Made by a program: the position numbers and the translations under genes. Positions 6,603 to 15,600 of a stretch of DNA of 15,712 nucleotides are shown here, piece after piece (position 1 is the first letter of the stretch; the number at the start of each line of letters is the position of its first letter). The notes beneath the pieces were generated by a model. That model worked only from the letters and a program-made list of their open reading frames with translations, searched no databases and was not told the origin of the DNA. Where the stretch lies: the NCBI GenBank assembly GCA_002480345.1, contig DLBY01000054.1:1-15712 (forward strand), written 5' to 3'. The DNA comes from Phycisphaerales bacterium UBA7812 (lineage in GTDB: Bacteria; Planctomycetota; Phycisphaerae; Phycisphaerales; UBA1924).

Positions 6603-9600
6603 CAAGCGGCCGTCGAGCACACACGATCTCGGACACGGTGGAACTCCGCGAGGCCCTCGGGTCGAGGGTTGTCTGCGGAGAAGATTCGCTCCGGGTCGAT
6701 CTCTGTGTGCAGCAAGAGCTGCTTGCCAACGCTGAACGCGACCGAGCGATCGCCGAGCGGATTCCGCTTGGATTCGACCCTGTTGATTCGACGACGATCG
6801 CGCCCACGGCGCCCGCTCCGGTTGTTCTCGCGGGGCTTCCGCATCCATGGTTGCTCGACCGGGCCATCAAGGCGTGCGGCGTTTGCTCGGACGGATATGT
6901 CCCACGCGTTCTGGTCGTTGAACCCGACGGCACGCGGTGCGGGACGGCCCTCTCCTGCATCGAGATCCCGGCGCATGCCTCGGTCGAGATCTATGCAGGT
7001 GAACAGGCGCAGGAGCGGTTCGTCTCGGTGCTCCGGAGTCGCTTCGACGAGGCGCTTCCGAAGACGATCCTCTCGCTCCAGCCTGAGGGTTCCTTCACCG
7101 TTGCCCTGCAGAACGACCTGCGGGCGATCTGGTCGGAGCAGGCGGTCGAACTCGACCGGCTGCGGAACGCTGTCGAGCGGAATCGCTCAGGACGAACCCC
7201 CGCGTGGTGGGCGTCGCGCTATGACGAAGCATTTTCGGGCGGAACGCCCCTCCGCGTCGCGGTGATCTCATCGAGGTATTCGACCTTCGTCCGGCACGCG
7301 GCGTCCCGATTCGCCGAGGCTGTCGAACGAGCCGGACACACCGCGCGCCTGCTTATCGAGCCGGATCCCAGCGTGCGGTTCTCGGCTCTCGCCGGGGTCC
7401 GGCTGCACGCTGAATACGACCCGGATCTTGTGGTATCGATCAACTGGCCTCGGCCCTCGCTCGCGTCGTCCTGGCCTGGCGGCGTGCCGAGCGTGTGCTG
7501 GATTCAGGACGCGATGCCCCACCTGTTTGATCGCTCGGTCGGCGAGGCGATGGGGCCGCTCGACTTCATTGCGGGGCAGGTCCACGGTTCGCTCTCGAGG
7601 GACTACGCGTACCCGGTCACTAATCGCCTGTTCGCCCCGGTCCCGGCGTGCGAACGGCTCTTTGGCACCAGGCCCGCCGATGACTGCGGACGCTTCGGGG
7701 TCGATGTCGCGTATATCTCCCACCAGAGCGAGACCGTCGATGCGTTCGTGGACCGAGCGGTTCAGGGCTCGGCTTCCGCCCCCGGAACGGTCCGGCTGCT
7801 GAAGCTGCTCGCGCCGCGAGTGATCGAAGCGGTCTCTCGGGAATCGCTCTCGGTCACCCCGGACCTCTGGACGCTGACCTGTGAGACCGCGAAGGAAGCG
7901 CTGGGGACTCTTCCCGAGCAGGCCGCGACGAATCGTCTATATCTGCACTTTGTTCTGCCGCTCGCCGAGCGTGCGTTTCGACACGAAACGCTCCGCTGGG
8001 CGGCTCACGCGTGTTCTCGGAACGGATGGTCGATGCGGATCTTCGGGAACGGCTGGGATCGCCACCCCGAGTTCGCGGCGTGCGCGGCGCCGGGCATCCC
8101 GCACGGCCCACAACTGCGCGATGCGTACGCGCACGCGGGATGCCATCTTCACGCGTCTCTGCAGACCAACGCTCACCAGCGTGTCTTCGAGTGCGCCCTG
8201 GCGGGGGGCGTCATGCTGCGTCGCGGGCCGACCGCGGATCGGTCCGTATTCCAGACCGAAGTGGCGCGTCAATTGGATCTCGAGCCCTGTCGCGTAACGC
8301 TTCCGGATGGGAGCGTCATCATCGAAGAACCCCCGGAGAACGGACCCGGGCGGTCGGGTGCGCGATTGAGCGACCGCCTGCAAGCGAGTGTCGGGCATGA
8401 AGTGCAGGTCATCCCGACCCCGTCGGGGGCGCGCCGGCTCAAGATCCCCGCAGCGTTCGCGGCGTTGCGTCCACTCTGGGTGCCCCAGCAACCGCTTGAG
8501 TTGTATCCCGACTGGTCCTTCGCAACTTCGGGAGAAACGCTGTTCTGGTCCCCCGAGCAACTTGAGGGCATGATCAGGAAGGCGATCAACGATCGCGACT
8601 GGCGATCGCGTGTGATCGACGACCACCGGAGCGTGACGCGACGCGAGAACACCTTCGACGGCTTCTGGCGTCGCCTTTCGGGATTTGTCCATGCCCGGCT
8701 CGGGCAGCACGCAAAGATCGGTGGGACGGACACCGGCCGGTTGCCGACCGGGACATTGGACCGCAATCTTGCAGCTCTTGACGAAGTCCTTCCCGAGATC
8801 AGCGACGCTCTGCGTGAGCGACTCCGGTCCCGACCGATCCGGACTCCTTCGTCTCGCACCAATGGAACCGTTCTTGACAATCTCCGCGGATCACTCGATG
8901 CAGAAACGGTCGTTGCAGTGCACGGGATCGGAGACGGCGCTCTGCTCCGCACGCTCCAAGATCGACCGACTCACATGAATGGGCGGCGGACGGCCGTGCA
9001 CATCGTCGAGCCCGATGCCGAACGGCTTCTCGCTGCGCTCGCGATGATCGACCTGAGTGATCCTGATGGTCCGATACGGGGCGGAGATGTCGAGTGGTAT
9101 GTCGGAGAGAACTGGGAAGCACAAATTCTGGAACGGTTCGAGAGCCGACCCATGCTCCCGCTTCCAAGGGCGATCCTCCGTCCCGATCCATCTGCCAAGA
9201 TCCCCGATCAGATCTGGTCTCGGGTCAATGCGAGATTCGAAGCGGAGCAGCGATCGCTCGCCGGGGCGGCTTTCGCATGGGCGGAAGCACGGGACACGAT
9301 CGAGTCTTTCCGGGCGATACGGGGCGAGAGGGACCGAGCGGCTCGCGTCCTCATCATGACCTCGCGTTTCACGACGGTGCTCAAACACAGCGCGGACGCA
9401 GCGGCGCGGGCATTCGAGCAACTCGGCTGGAAGGTCGAGGTGCTCTGCGAGCCGCGCGATCACGAGCGGGTCACGCTCCGCGCCGCGTTGCGTTTGCTGG
9501 ACCGTTTCCGCCCGGACTTGGTGTTCGCGATCGATCATCACCGGTCTTCCTTCCCCGCATTGCCCGCGTCGATCCCGTTCGTGTGCTGGATTCAAGATGA

Positions 9601-10777
9601 TCTGGAAGCACTCACAAGTCCGGCGGCGGCGCGGGCGCTCGGTGACACGGACTTTGCGATCGGCTCATGGGTGCATCGGTACATCCAGCAATGGGGGTAT
9701 CCGGCGAGCGCCTGCGTCAGCATGCCGAGATTGACGGACGCACGCCCGCCTCGGTCGTCGAGTCCCCGTTTCAATGGAATCGACCTGTGCTACATCTCCG
9801 GCTACTCGCGGACGCCCGGCAGCGCCCGCGAGGAGCTGCTTGAATCCGTGAGTCGCTCACCCGAGTTCCCCGCGATTGAACGGGTATGCGATGAATTGCT
9901 CGGGATCTATGAAAGAGGCGACTCGGTGACCCTCCCTCGCGAGATCGCCGGGATGCTCACCCGCGCGTGCGAATCACGCTCGATAGATGTTCCGGGGGAT
10001 TCTCGGCTTGCGGATCTGGCTGAGATGGTTCAACACCGGCTCAACAACACGCTGTACCGTCAGCAGGGTCTTGAGTGGGCCGCGGAGATCGCGAAGGAAT
10101 CCGGTCTGACGCTCGCGGTCTTTGGTCCGGGCTGGGAGCAGCACCCCCGGTTCGCGGAGTATGCCAGGGGGCCGGTTCGTTACGGCGACGAGCTCGCGGA
10201 GTTGCACGCATCCGCCGGCGCGACGCTGCGCCTCGAGCCCTACCCCCCCACCAGTCACCAGCGATTGCTCGACGCGCTCGCGTCGGGCGGGCGTGTTCTC
10301 AGCCGCTCCTACGGCTCGTGGCATGAGTCAGAAAACGCCTTCGTTTCCTGCTTCCTCGAGCATCTCGCGGGAACCGAGTACGCGACTGATGAGGCTTTCG
10401 AACGCGTGCCTCCGAGCGTGCGTAGCGCCTTCCTTGAACACGCCGAATCGCTTCGGGACGCTTTCGGCCTTGCCAACCTCGAAGCAGTCCTGGAGCGATA
10501 CCAGTACCGAGTCAAGCACGGGCTTCTTGAGGATTACAAGCACTCTCCGATCCCGCCTCGTTATTTCGAGACCGTGTTCTCTGACAAGGCCGGCCTGAGG
10601 GCTCTCACCGATCGGCTGAAGAAGGACCCGAAACATTTCGAGTCCATCAGCGAGGTGCAAGGGGCATTCGTTCGCGAGCACTATTCCTATCCGGGCGCAC
10701 TCCGCCGCGTGATGCAAGAGATCGGATGCAGGCTGTTGCGGCGTGCGAGCGATTCGCGTTCCGAGGAGGCCGCGTGA
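6599..10777 (+). CDS. Giant two-module CgeB-like GT-B glycosyltransferase
   Basis: 1392 residues, about twice the length of the largest ordinary relatives, and internally duplicated. Each module has an N-terminal Rossmann-like part (module 1 about 74-170, with LVVEPD; module 2 about 769-870, with VVAVHGIGDG and HIVEPD), then a CgeB-like GT-B part. Paired landmarks: VISSRYSTFVRHAA (222-235) with IMTSRFTTVLKHSA (919-932); SVCWIQD (298-304) with FVCWIQD (994-1000); IFGNGWDRHPEFA (481-493) with VFGPGWEQHPRFA (1174-1186); HQRVFECALAGG (526-537) with HQRLLDALASGG (1220-1231). The acidic residue expected to hold the donor nucleotide is E531 in module 1 and D1225 in module 2. Module 1 carries an extra segment at about 545-645. 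No membrane segment or signal is seen. ATG 6599 overlaps the upstream stop, with GGAG at 6587-6590. CgeB relatives modify spore, S-layer or flagellar glycans; the substrate here is unknown. Confidence 0.85.
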   Translation: MTSGRRAHTISDTVELREALGSRVVCGEDSLRVDLCVQQELLANAERDRAIAERIPLGFDPVDSTTIAPTAPAPVVLAGLPHPWLLDRAIKACGVCSDGYVPRVLVVEPDGTRCGTALSCIEIPAHASVEIYAGEQAQERFVSVLRSRFDEALPKTILSLQPEGSFTVALQNDLRAIWSEQAVELDRLRNAVERNRSGRTPAWWASRYDEAFSGGTPLRVAVISSRYSTFVRHAASRFAEAVERAGHTARLLIEPDPSVRFSALAGVRLHAEYDPDLVVSINWPRPSLASSWPGGVPSVCWIQDAMPHLFDRSVGEAMGPLDFIAGQVHGSLSRDYAYPVTNRLFAPVPACERLFGTRPADDCGRFGVDVAYISHQSETVDAFVDRAVQGSASAPGTVRLLKLLAPRVIEAVSRESLSVTPDLWTLTCETAKEALGTLPEQAATNRLYLHFVLPLAERAFRHETLRWAAHACSRNGWSMRIFGNGWDRHPEFAACAAPGIPHGPQLRDAYAHAGCHLHASLQTNAHQRVFECALAGGVMLRRGPTADRSVFQTEVARQLDLEPCRVTLPDGSVIIEEPPENGPGRSGARLSDRLQASVGHEVQVIPTPSGARRLKIPAAFAALRPLWVPQQPLELYPDWSFATSGETLFWSPEQLEGMIRKAINDRDWRSRVIDDHRSVTRRENTFDGFWRRLSGFVHARLGQHAKIGGTDTGRLPTGTLDRNLAALDEVLPEISDALRERLRSRPIRTPSSRTNGTVLDNLRGSLDAETVVAVHGIGDGALLRTLQDRPTHMNGRRTAVHIVEPDAERLLAALAMIDLSDPDGPIRGGDVEWYVGENWEAQILERFESRPMLPLPRAILRPDPSAKIPDQIWSRVNARFEAEQRSLAGAAFAWAEARDTIESFRAIRGERDRAARVLIMTSRFTTVLKHSADAAARAFEQLGWKVEVLCEPRDHERVTLRAALRLLDRFRPDLVFAIDHHRSSFPALPASIPFVCWIQDDLEALTSPAAARALGDTDFAIGSWVHRYIQQWGYPASACVSMPRLTDARPPRSSSPRFNGIDLCYISGYSRTPGSAREELLESVSRSPEFPAIERVCDELLGIYERGDSVTLPREIAGMLTRACESRSIDVPGDSRLADLAEMVQHRLNNTLYRQQGLEWAAEIAKESGLTLAVFGPGWEQHPRFAEYARGPVRYGDELAELHASAGATLRLEPYPPTSHQRLLDALASGGRVLSRSYGSWHESENAFVSCFLEHLAGTEYATDEAFERVPPSVRSAFLEHAESLRDAFGLANLEAVLERYQYRVKHGLLEDYKHSPIPPRYFETVFSDKAGLRALTDRLKKDPKHFESISEVQGAFVREHYSYPGALRRVMQEIGCRLLRRASDSRSEEAA

Positions 10778-11988
10778 ATAGCGCCGCTGAACATCCGCTC
10801 TGGGTGCTCGACCCGGGCCTCTTCTTTGAAGGCGGCCATCACGCGTCGTTCTCCCGCACGATCTTCGGGGTGTCTCGGAGCCGCGGGGTCCCCTGTGAAT
10901 TGGTCGGTCTTCACCGGATCGATCACCCCCCCCAGGGCCTCCCGATCCGGCGTCATTTCCGGAACTCCGCGTACGCCGTGCTCCGATCAGCCGACCCACT
11001 CAACGAATTGCGCGTGTTGAACCGCGCCATGCTCACGGATCTCCGCACGCTGAATGAGCACCTCCGTTGTGCCCATGTCCTGTTCCCCACCGTGACATCA
11101 CGCCTTGTTCTCGGCGCGGCTCAGTGGATCGTGCAGCAACCCTCCCACTCGCTTTCCGTTTCCTTGTTGCTGATGTTCCCGCCCGGCTTCGCGGGCCCCC
11201 CTTCTCTCCGCGACGCGGAACGCGCGCTCTACGCGGAAGCGTTTGAACTTCTGTCCAAGGTGCCCCGTTCCCGCGCCAGACTCTTCGCGGAGACGCCGCA
11301 GATCGCCGAGGTCTTCAGAGAGCTTGGCGCACCGGAAATCCGTCCTCTCCAATGGCCGGTGACGCTCCCGGAACTCGGCCCCGCCCGGAGCCAGCCTGCT
11401 CCCGAGCCCCGCATCGCTTATCTCGGCTATTCGAAGGTCGAACGAGGCTTCGCCCTCCTCCCGGCGTGCATCAAACAGGTCCACAGGTTCGAGCCGAACG
11501 CTCGCTTCTTCATCCAGAGCAACTATTGGGATCCAACCGGGCTCGAGGAAGCGGATGCCCGACTCACGCGAATGGAGTCGGTCGAAGTGCATCGAGGCCC
11601 CCTCGCGCCTGACGCGTACTGTCAACGACTCTCTTCTGCCGAGATTGTGCTGCTGCCCTACAAGCCCGAGGCATACCGCCGCAGGGGTTCGGGCGTCTTC
11701 GTCGAAGCCGCCGCACTCGGGCGCATCATTGTGCTCCCCCGGGGCACCTGGATGGCTGATCAAGCCCGCGAATTCAGCCTCGGGGCGGTCGAGTTCGAGT
11801 CATTCAACGCGAGTTCGGTCGTGGACGCTGTGCGACACGCAATCCAACATCGAGACGCTCTCCTCGCAAAGGCAGCCCTGGCAGCGCCCGCGTGGCGCAA
11901 CGCGCATGATCCCGATCGCTTCTTCGAGACCGTCCTCGGGTGCGCTCGTGCCGGTTCCGAACAAACCGCCAGGGAGAACGCCGCATGA
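10774..11988 (+). CDS. GT-B glycosyltransferase (GT4-like)
   Basis: 404 residues from GTG 10774. That start is preferred over an in-frame ATG at 10726 because it gives a four-base GTGA overlap with the upstream stop, has GAGGAGG at 10763-10769 just before it, and begins at the first protein-like sequence (HPLWVLDPGLFFEGGHHASF). The N-terminal half is weakly conserved. The C-terminal half has the GT-B donor-domain signatures: RIAYLGYSKVERGFALL (start of the donor Rossmann fold, about 213-229), a FFIQSNYW strand, and GPLAPDAYCQRLSSAEIVLL followed by PYKPEAYRRRGSGVFVEAAA, where the Ser-Gly and Glu bind the donor phosphates and ribose. LPRGTWMADQA then matches the family's closing loop. Cytoplasmic and probably peripheral at the membrane. 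The next gene's ATG overlaps the stop. Family 4-like assignment is by motif; sugar specificity is unknown. Confidence 0.82.
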   Translation: MNSAAEHPLWVLDPGLFFEGGHHASFSRTIFGVSRSRGVPCELVGLHRIDHPPQGLPIRRHFRNSAYAVLRSADPLNELRVLNRAMLTDLRTLNEHLRCAHVLFPTVTSRLVLGAAQWIVQQPSHSLSVSLLLMFPPGFAGPPSLRDAERALYAEAFELLSKVPRSRARLFAETPQIAEVFRELGAPEIRPLQWPVTLPELGPARSQPAPEPRIAYLGYSKVERGFALLPACIKQVHRFEPNARFFIQSNYWDPTGLEEADARLTRMESVEVHRGPLAPDAYCQRLSSAEIVLLPYKPEAYRRRGSGVFVEAAALGRIIVLPRGTWMADQAREFSLGAVEFESFNASSVVDAVRHAIQHRDALLAKAALAAPAWRNAHDPDRFFETVLGCARAGSEQTARENAA

Positions 11989-12626
11989 CACAGTCGCGCG
12001 AGACTACCAACTCAGGGCTCGACGGCGATCGCGATTTCTTGGACGGCGAGTTCTGGACACCGCAGACTGCGATGCTGCGATCGCTGCGAGACTGGGTGCT
12101 CGGGGCCGATCGCGACGATCTCTCCAGCGCGTTGAGCATCGATCGCAATCCGACGATCACCGAGATTCTGAGGCGACGCTGGCCGCAGCTGCAAGTCACG
12201 GAGGCGGTCTTCCCGGAGACCGATGTGCACGATCTCTCGGGATTCCCGGACGATTCGTTCGATCTGACATACTCCCACCAAGTGCTCGAACACCTGCGGA
12301 AGCCCTGGGTCGCCGCTGCCGAACTGCTGCGCGTCACGAAACCGGGAGGGCTCGGTATCCACACGACTTGTGCGAGCAATCCGCGGCACGGCCCCCCCGC
12401 GTTCCACGATTATTACCGCTTTCTGCCCGATGGGCTCGGTGCACTCTTCGACGGCGCGGAGATCCTCGTGAAAGCGGGATGGGGTAACCGACAGGCGCTG
12501 GCGTACAACTTCGGCTTTGACGACGGGCACGGCGATCTGGGCGGAAGGCGATTTCACCGCGCGATCGGCGAACCGAACGAGGAGAACTTCCCGTGGCACA
12601 CCTGGATCATCTTTCGCAAGCTTTGA
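11985..12626 (+). CDS. SAM-methyltransferase-like protein (Methyltransf_11 type) with degenerate motif I
   Basis: 213 residues from ATG 11985, chosen over an upstream in-frame start at 11940 because ATGA overlaps the previous stop and AGGGAG (11971-11976) is eight bases upstream. The C-terminal half follows class I methyltransferases that act on surface sugars or lipids: DVHDLSGFPDDSFDLTYSHQ (motif II/IV region), VLEHLRKPWVAAAELLRVTK and PGG (motif VI), then FHDYYRFLPDGLGALF. The place where the SAM-binding loop should be reads ALSIDRNPTITEILRRRWP, with no G-x-G-x-G. This protein may bind SAM differently or may have lost activity. It overlaps the next gene by 34 bases. Its place among glycosyltransferases suggests sugar methylation or a structural role in the same pathway. 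The fold call is good; catalytic competence is uncertain. Confidence 0.75.
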   Translation: MTQSRETTNSGLDGDRDFLDGEFWTPQTAMLRSLRDWVLGADRDDLSSALSIDRNPTITEILRRRWPQLQVTEAVFPETDVHDLSGFPDDSFDLTYSHQVLEHLRKPWVAAAELLRVTKPGGLGIHTTCASNPRHGPPAFHDYYRFLPDGLGALFDGAEILVKAGWGNRQALAYNFGFDDGHGDLGGRRFHRAIGEPNEENFPWHTWIIFRKL

Positions 12627-15600
12627 TCTGCGATCCGGAAACAGACACGGCGCCCGCGAACATCGTCATCTCCGGGACGACGATGTGGAACCCGGGCGAT
12701 GACTTCGTGAGGGCGGGTGTCCTTGCCGCTGTTCGCAACGCCATCGCGCCGAGGCCGATTAACTGTCTTTTCTACAACTTCAGTGCCAATGTCCAAGCGC
12801 CCCACGGCCACACAGGAATCGTCGGTAACGACTGCGCGGAGGGTGATCTGAACGATCTCCGCGAGACGATCGATGCCGTCGTCATCGCGGGCCTGAGCGC
12901 CGGAGAAGAAATCAAGGACCTCTATCGCTGGATCATCGACGCTGATCTGACAGACCGCGTGATCATGATCGGTGCCGGTTACGAGAACGAGTATGTCGCC
13001 CGCCACTGCTCGGCCGAGCCCGAAGCGACCGTCTTCCGGAACGCTCGCCTGATCGTGGGGCGTACCGAGAAAACCCCGGACTTTCTCCGCTCGCTCGGAA
13101 CTCCGTATGCCCACCTCCCCTGCCCGTCACCGTTGAGCGTGGATCGGGTGAAAGCGGTCCCGATGGGCCGGCGCGCTCAGCGAATCGGGTTCTCGATTCA
13201 ACTCCCCGTCCGCGCGGGGATCATCAATCAGGCCACCGGTGAGAGCGCGGTTCGCCTGGCAACAGACGCGATGCTGGATCTTCATGCCAGGGGATACGAC
13301 ATCACGCTGATCGCTCACCACAAGACCGAGTACGCGGCCCACGCGAAGGCCTTCGCGGGGACGGGGATCAAGGTCGTCTTCCAGACATTCGCCCACGATC
13401 TCGCGCGGACCTATCGCGGGCTTGACGCGATGATCACCACCCGTCTGCACGCAGGGCTGTATGCGAACGCGCACGGGCTTCCTGCGCTGATCGTGAATGA
13501 CACCGATCGCCACACCCACGCTCTCGATGGGTTCTCCCACGCCGTGTGGGCGAGCACGCCCGATTCGGTCTCGAACGGTGTGGAGCGTGTGCTGGCGACC
13601 GATCTCGGACAAGCGGCCGCTTCGCTGCAACAGGAGAAGTCGGCGCTCATGCAGCGGTACGAATCCGTCATCGGAGAAACGGTCCGTGAGCTCTTGCGCC
13701 CCGACGATTTACGCGACAGACTCGCGAGCATGACGAAGCGTGCGTTGGGCACCCGAGCGGTCAAGCACCGCGTGCTCTCGATCATTTCTGAACTCGAAGC
13801 GGACCACTGGTTGAACATCAATCGCGATGCGATGCGCGACTCCGCGAATCGAGGCGAGAACTGGTTCGACGCGGTCACCGCGCTCAACTGGCTCGCGAGG
13901 GCGTTGCGACCGCGTACCTATCTTGAGGTCGGGGTCCGTCGCGGGAGGTCGCTGGCCCAGGTTCTGTTCGAGTCGCCCCAGACCGCCGCGTTCGGCCTGG
14001 ATCTCTGGATCCCGGACTACGGCTCGATCCCCGACCAGGGCATCGTGGTCGAGAACCCCGGCCCCGAGTTTGTGACCGCTCAACTGGAGTCGGTCGGCGC
14101 CGCGCCGCCGCACGCGTTGATCGCTGGAGACTCCAGAAGAACGCTTCCCGAGTTCTTCGAATCCCCGGAATTCCCAGTCGAAATCGACCTGATCCACATC
14201 GACGGGGACCACTCCGAAACGGGAGCCGCCCGCGATCTCTCGCACGCGTTTGTCCATCTTGCTCCTGGGGGTGCGCTCGTCTTCGATGATCTGATGCACC
14301 CGAGCCACCCGGAATTGCGAGCGGTATGGGACCGTTTCCGCGCCGAGTACCCCGATTGGCTCTTCATCGAAGACCCCCGCCGCAACGGCACCGGGATCGC
14401 CTTCCGTCCGCCCTTTGACCGCCTCGTCCGAGCTCTCGTGCCGGGCTCGGATCTTCGAAGCCACAACGAGAGCCAAACCGGAGCAACGATTCATGTCGGA
14501 CCGAATTGCACGCTCGAGCAGATCCGGGAAGAATCGGCGCAGGTCGGGACGGAAGGGCGGGTGTTCGTCGCCTGCGAGGACTCGCGAGAGCGAGCAAGAG
14601 TGCAAGGACTCGCGAGGACCGAAGCTCTCGATCAGATCATTACCTACCCAACTGCTCGGGGATCGGCGTTCCTGGAGTCAACCCACGGCATCGAACGATT
14701 CGATCGGATGATCGATTTCACGCCCGATCCGGAGTCAGTCCGGGTTTCTCCCGGTCCGACCCCGATCCACTTCTTCACGATTGTGCTGAACGGGATGCCC
14801 TTTATGGAGCACCATCTCCCTGTCTTTGAAACGCTCCGCGGGCCTTGGCACTGGCACATCGTCGAAGGCGTCGGCGATCTCGTCGCCGACACCGCGTGGT
14901 CCATCCGGAACGGGGGGGCCGTACCAGAGGACCTCCACCATCGGGGGCGGAGCATTGACGGGACCAGCGCCTACCTCGATCGCATCGCATCAGCCCACCG
15001 CGAATGCGTGAGCGTCTACCGCAAGCCGCCCGGTATGTTCTGGGCCGGAAAACGCGAGATGGTCAATGCTCCTCTCACGGAGATCGCCACGCCTTCGCTG
15101 CTCTGGCAGGTCGATGCCGACGAGCTCTGGACAGCCGACCAGATCGAGGCCGTGCGCTCGCTGTTCGATGCCCGTCCCGGCGCGACCGCCGCTTACTTCC
15201 GATGCCACTATTTCGTCGGGCCCGATCGCGTCATCACTTCTCGCGACACCTACGGCAACCACTCAGACTATGAATGGCTCCGCGTGTGGCGCTACGAACC
15301 CGGGGATCTCTGGGCGGCGCATGAGCCGCCGAGGCTCGTTCGACGGACCGGAGATGCTGAGTCCGTCGATGTTGCCTCGATCGACCCGATCGACCATGAC
15401 ACGACGGAGGAAATCGGCGCCGTTTTCCAGCACTTCGCGTATGCCACCGAAGAACAAGCGCGATTCAAAGAAACCTACTACGGGTACGCCGATGCCGTTC
15501 GCCAATGGCGCGTACTCCAGGCCGCCCACGCGTTCCCGGTCCGCCTCGGTGACTACCTGGACTGGGTGAAGGACGCCGCTACGGTCGATCTCGCGGAGGC

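Noticed and set aside
5673..6848. A 391-codon minus-strand open frame
   Set aside because: It is antisense to the GT2 gene and to the start of the CgeB-like gene, both of which carry clear motifs; there is no ribosome site or domain.
10726..10773. Upstream in-frame ATG for the GT4-like gene
   Set aside because: The extra 16 codons lie within the end of the previous gene and look like its shadow; the GTG at 10774 has a strong GAGGAGG and forms the same overlap type as the other junctions.
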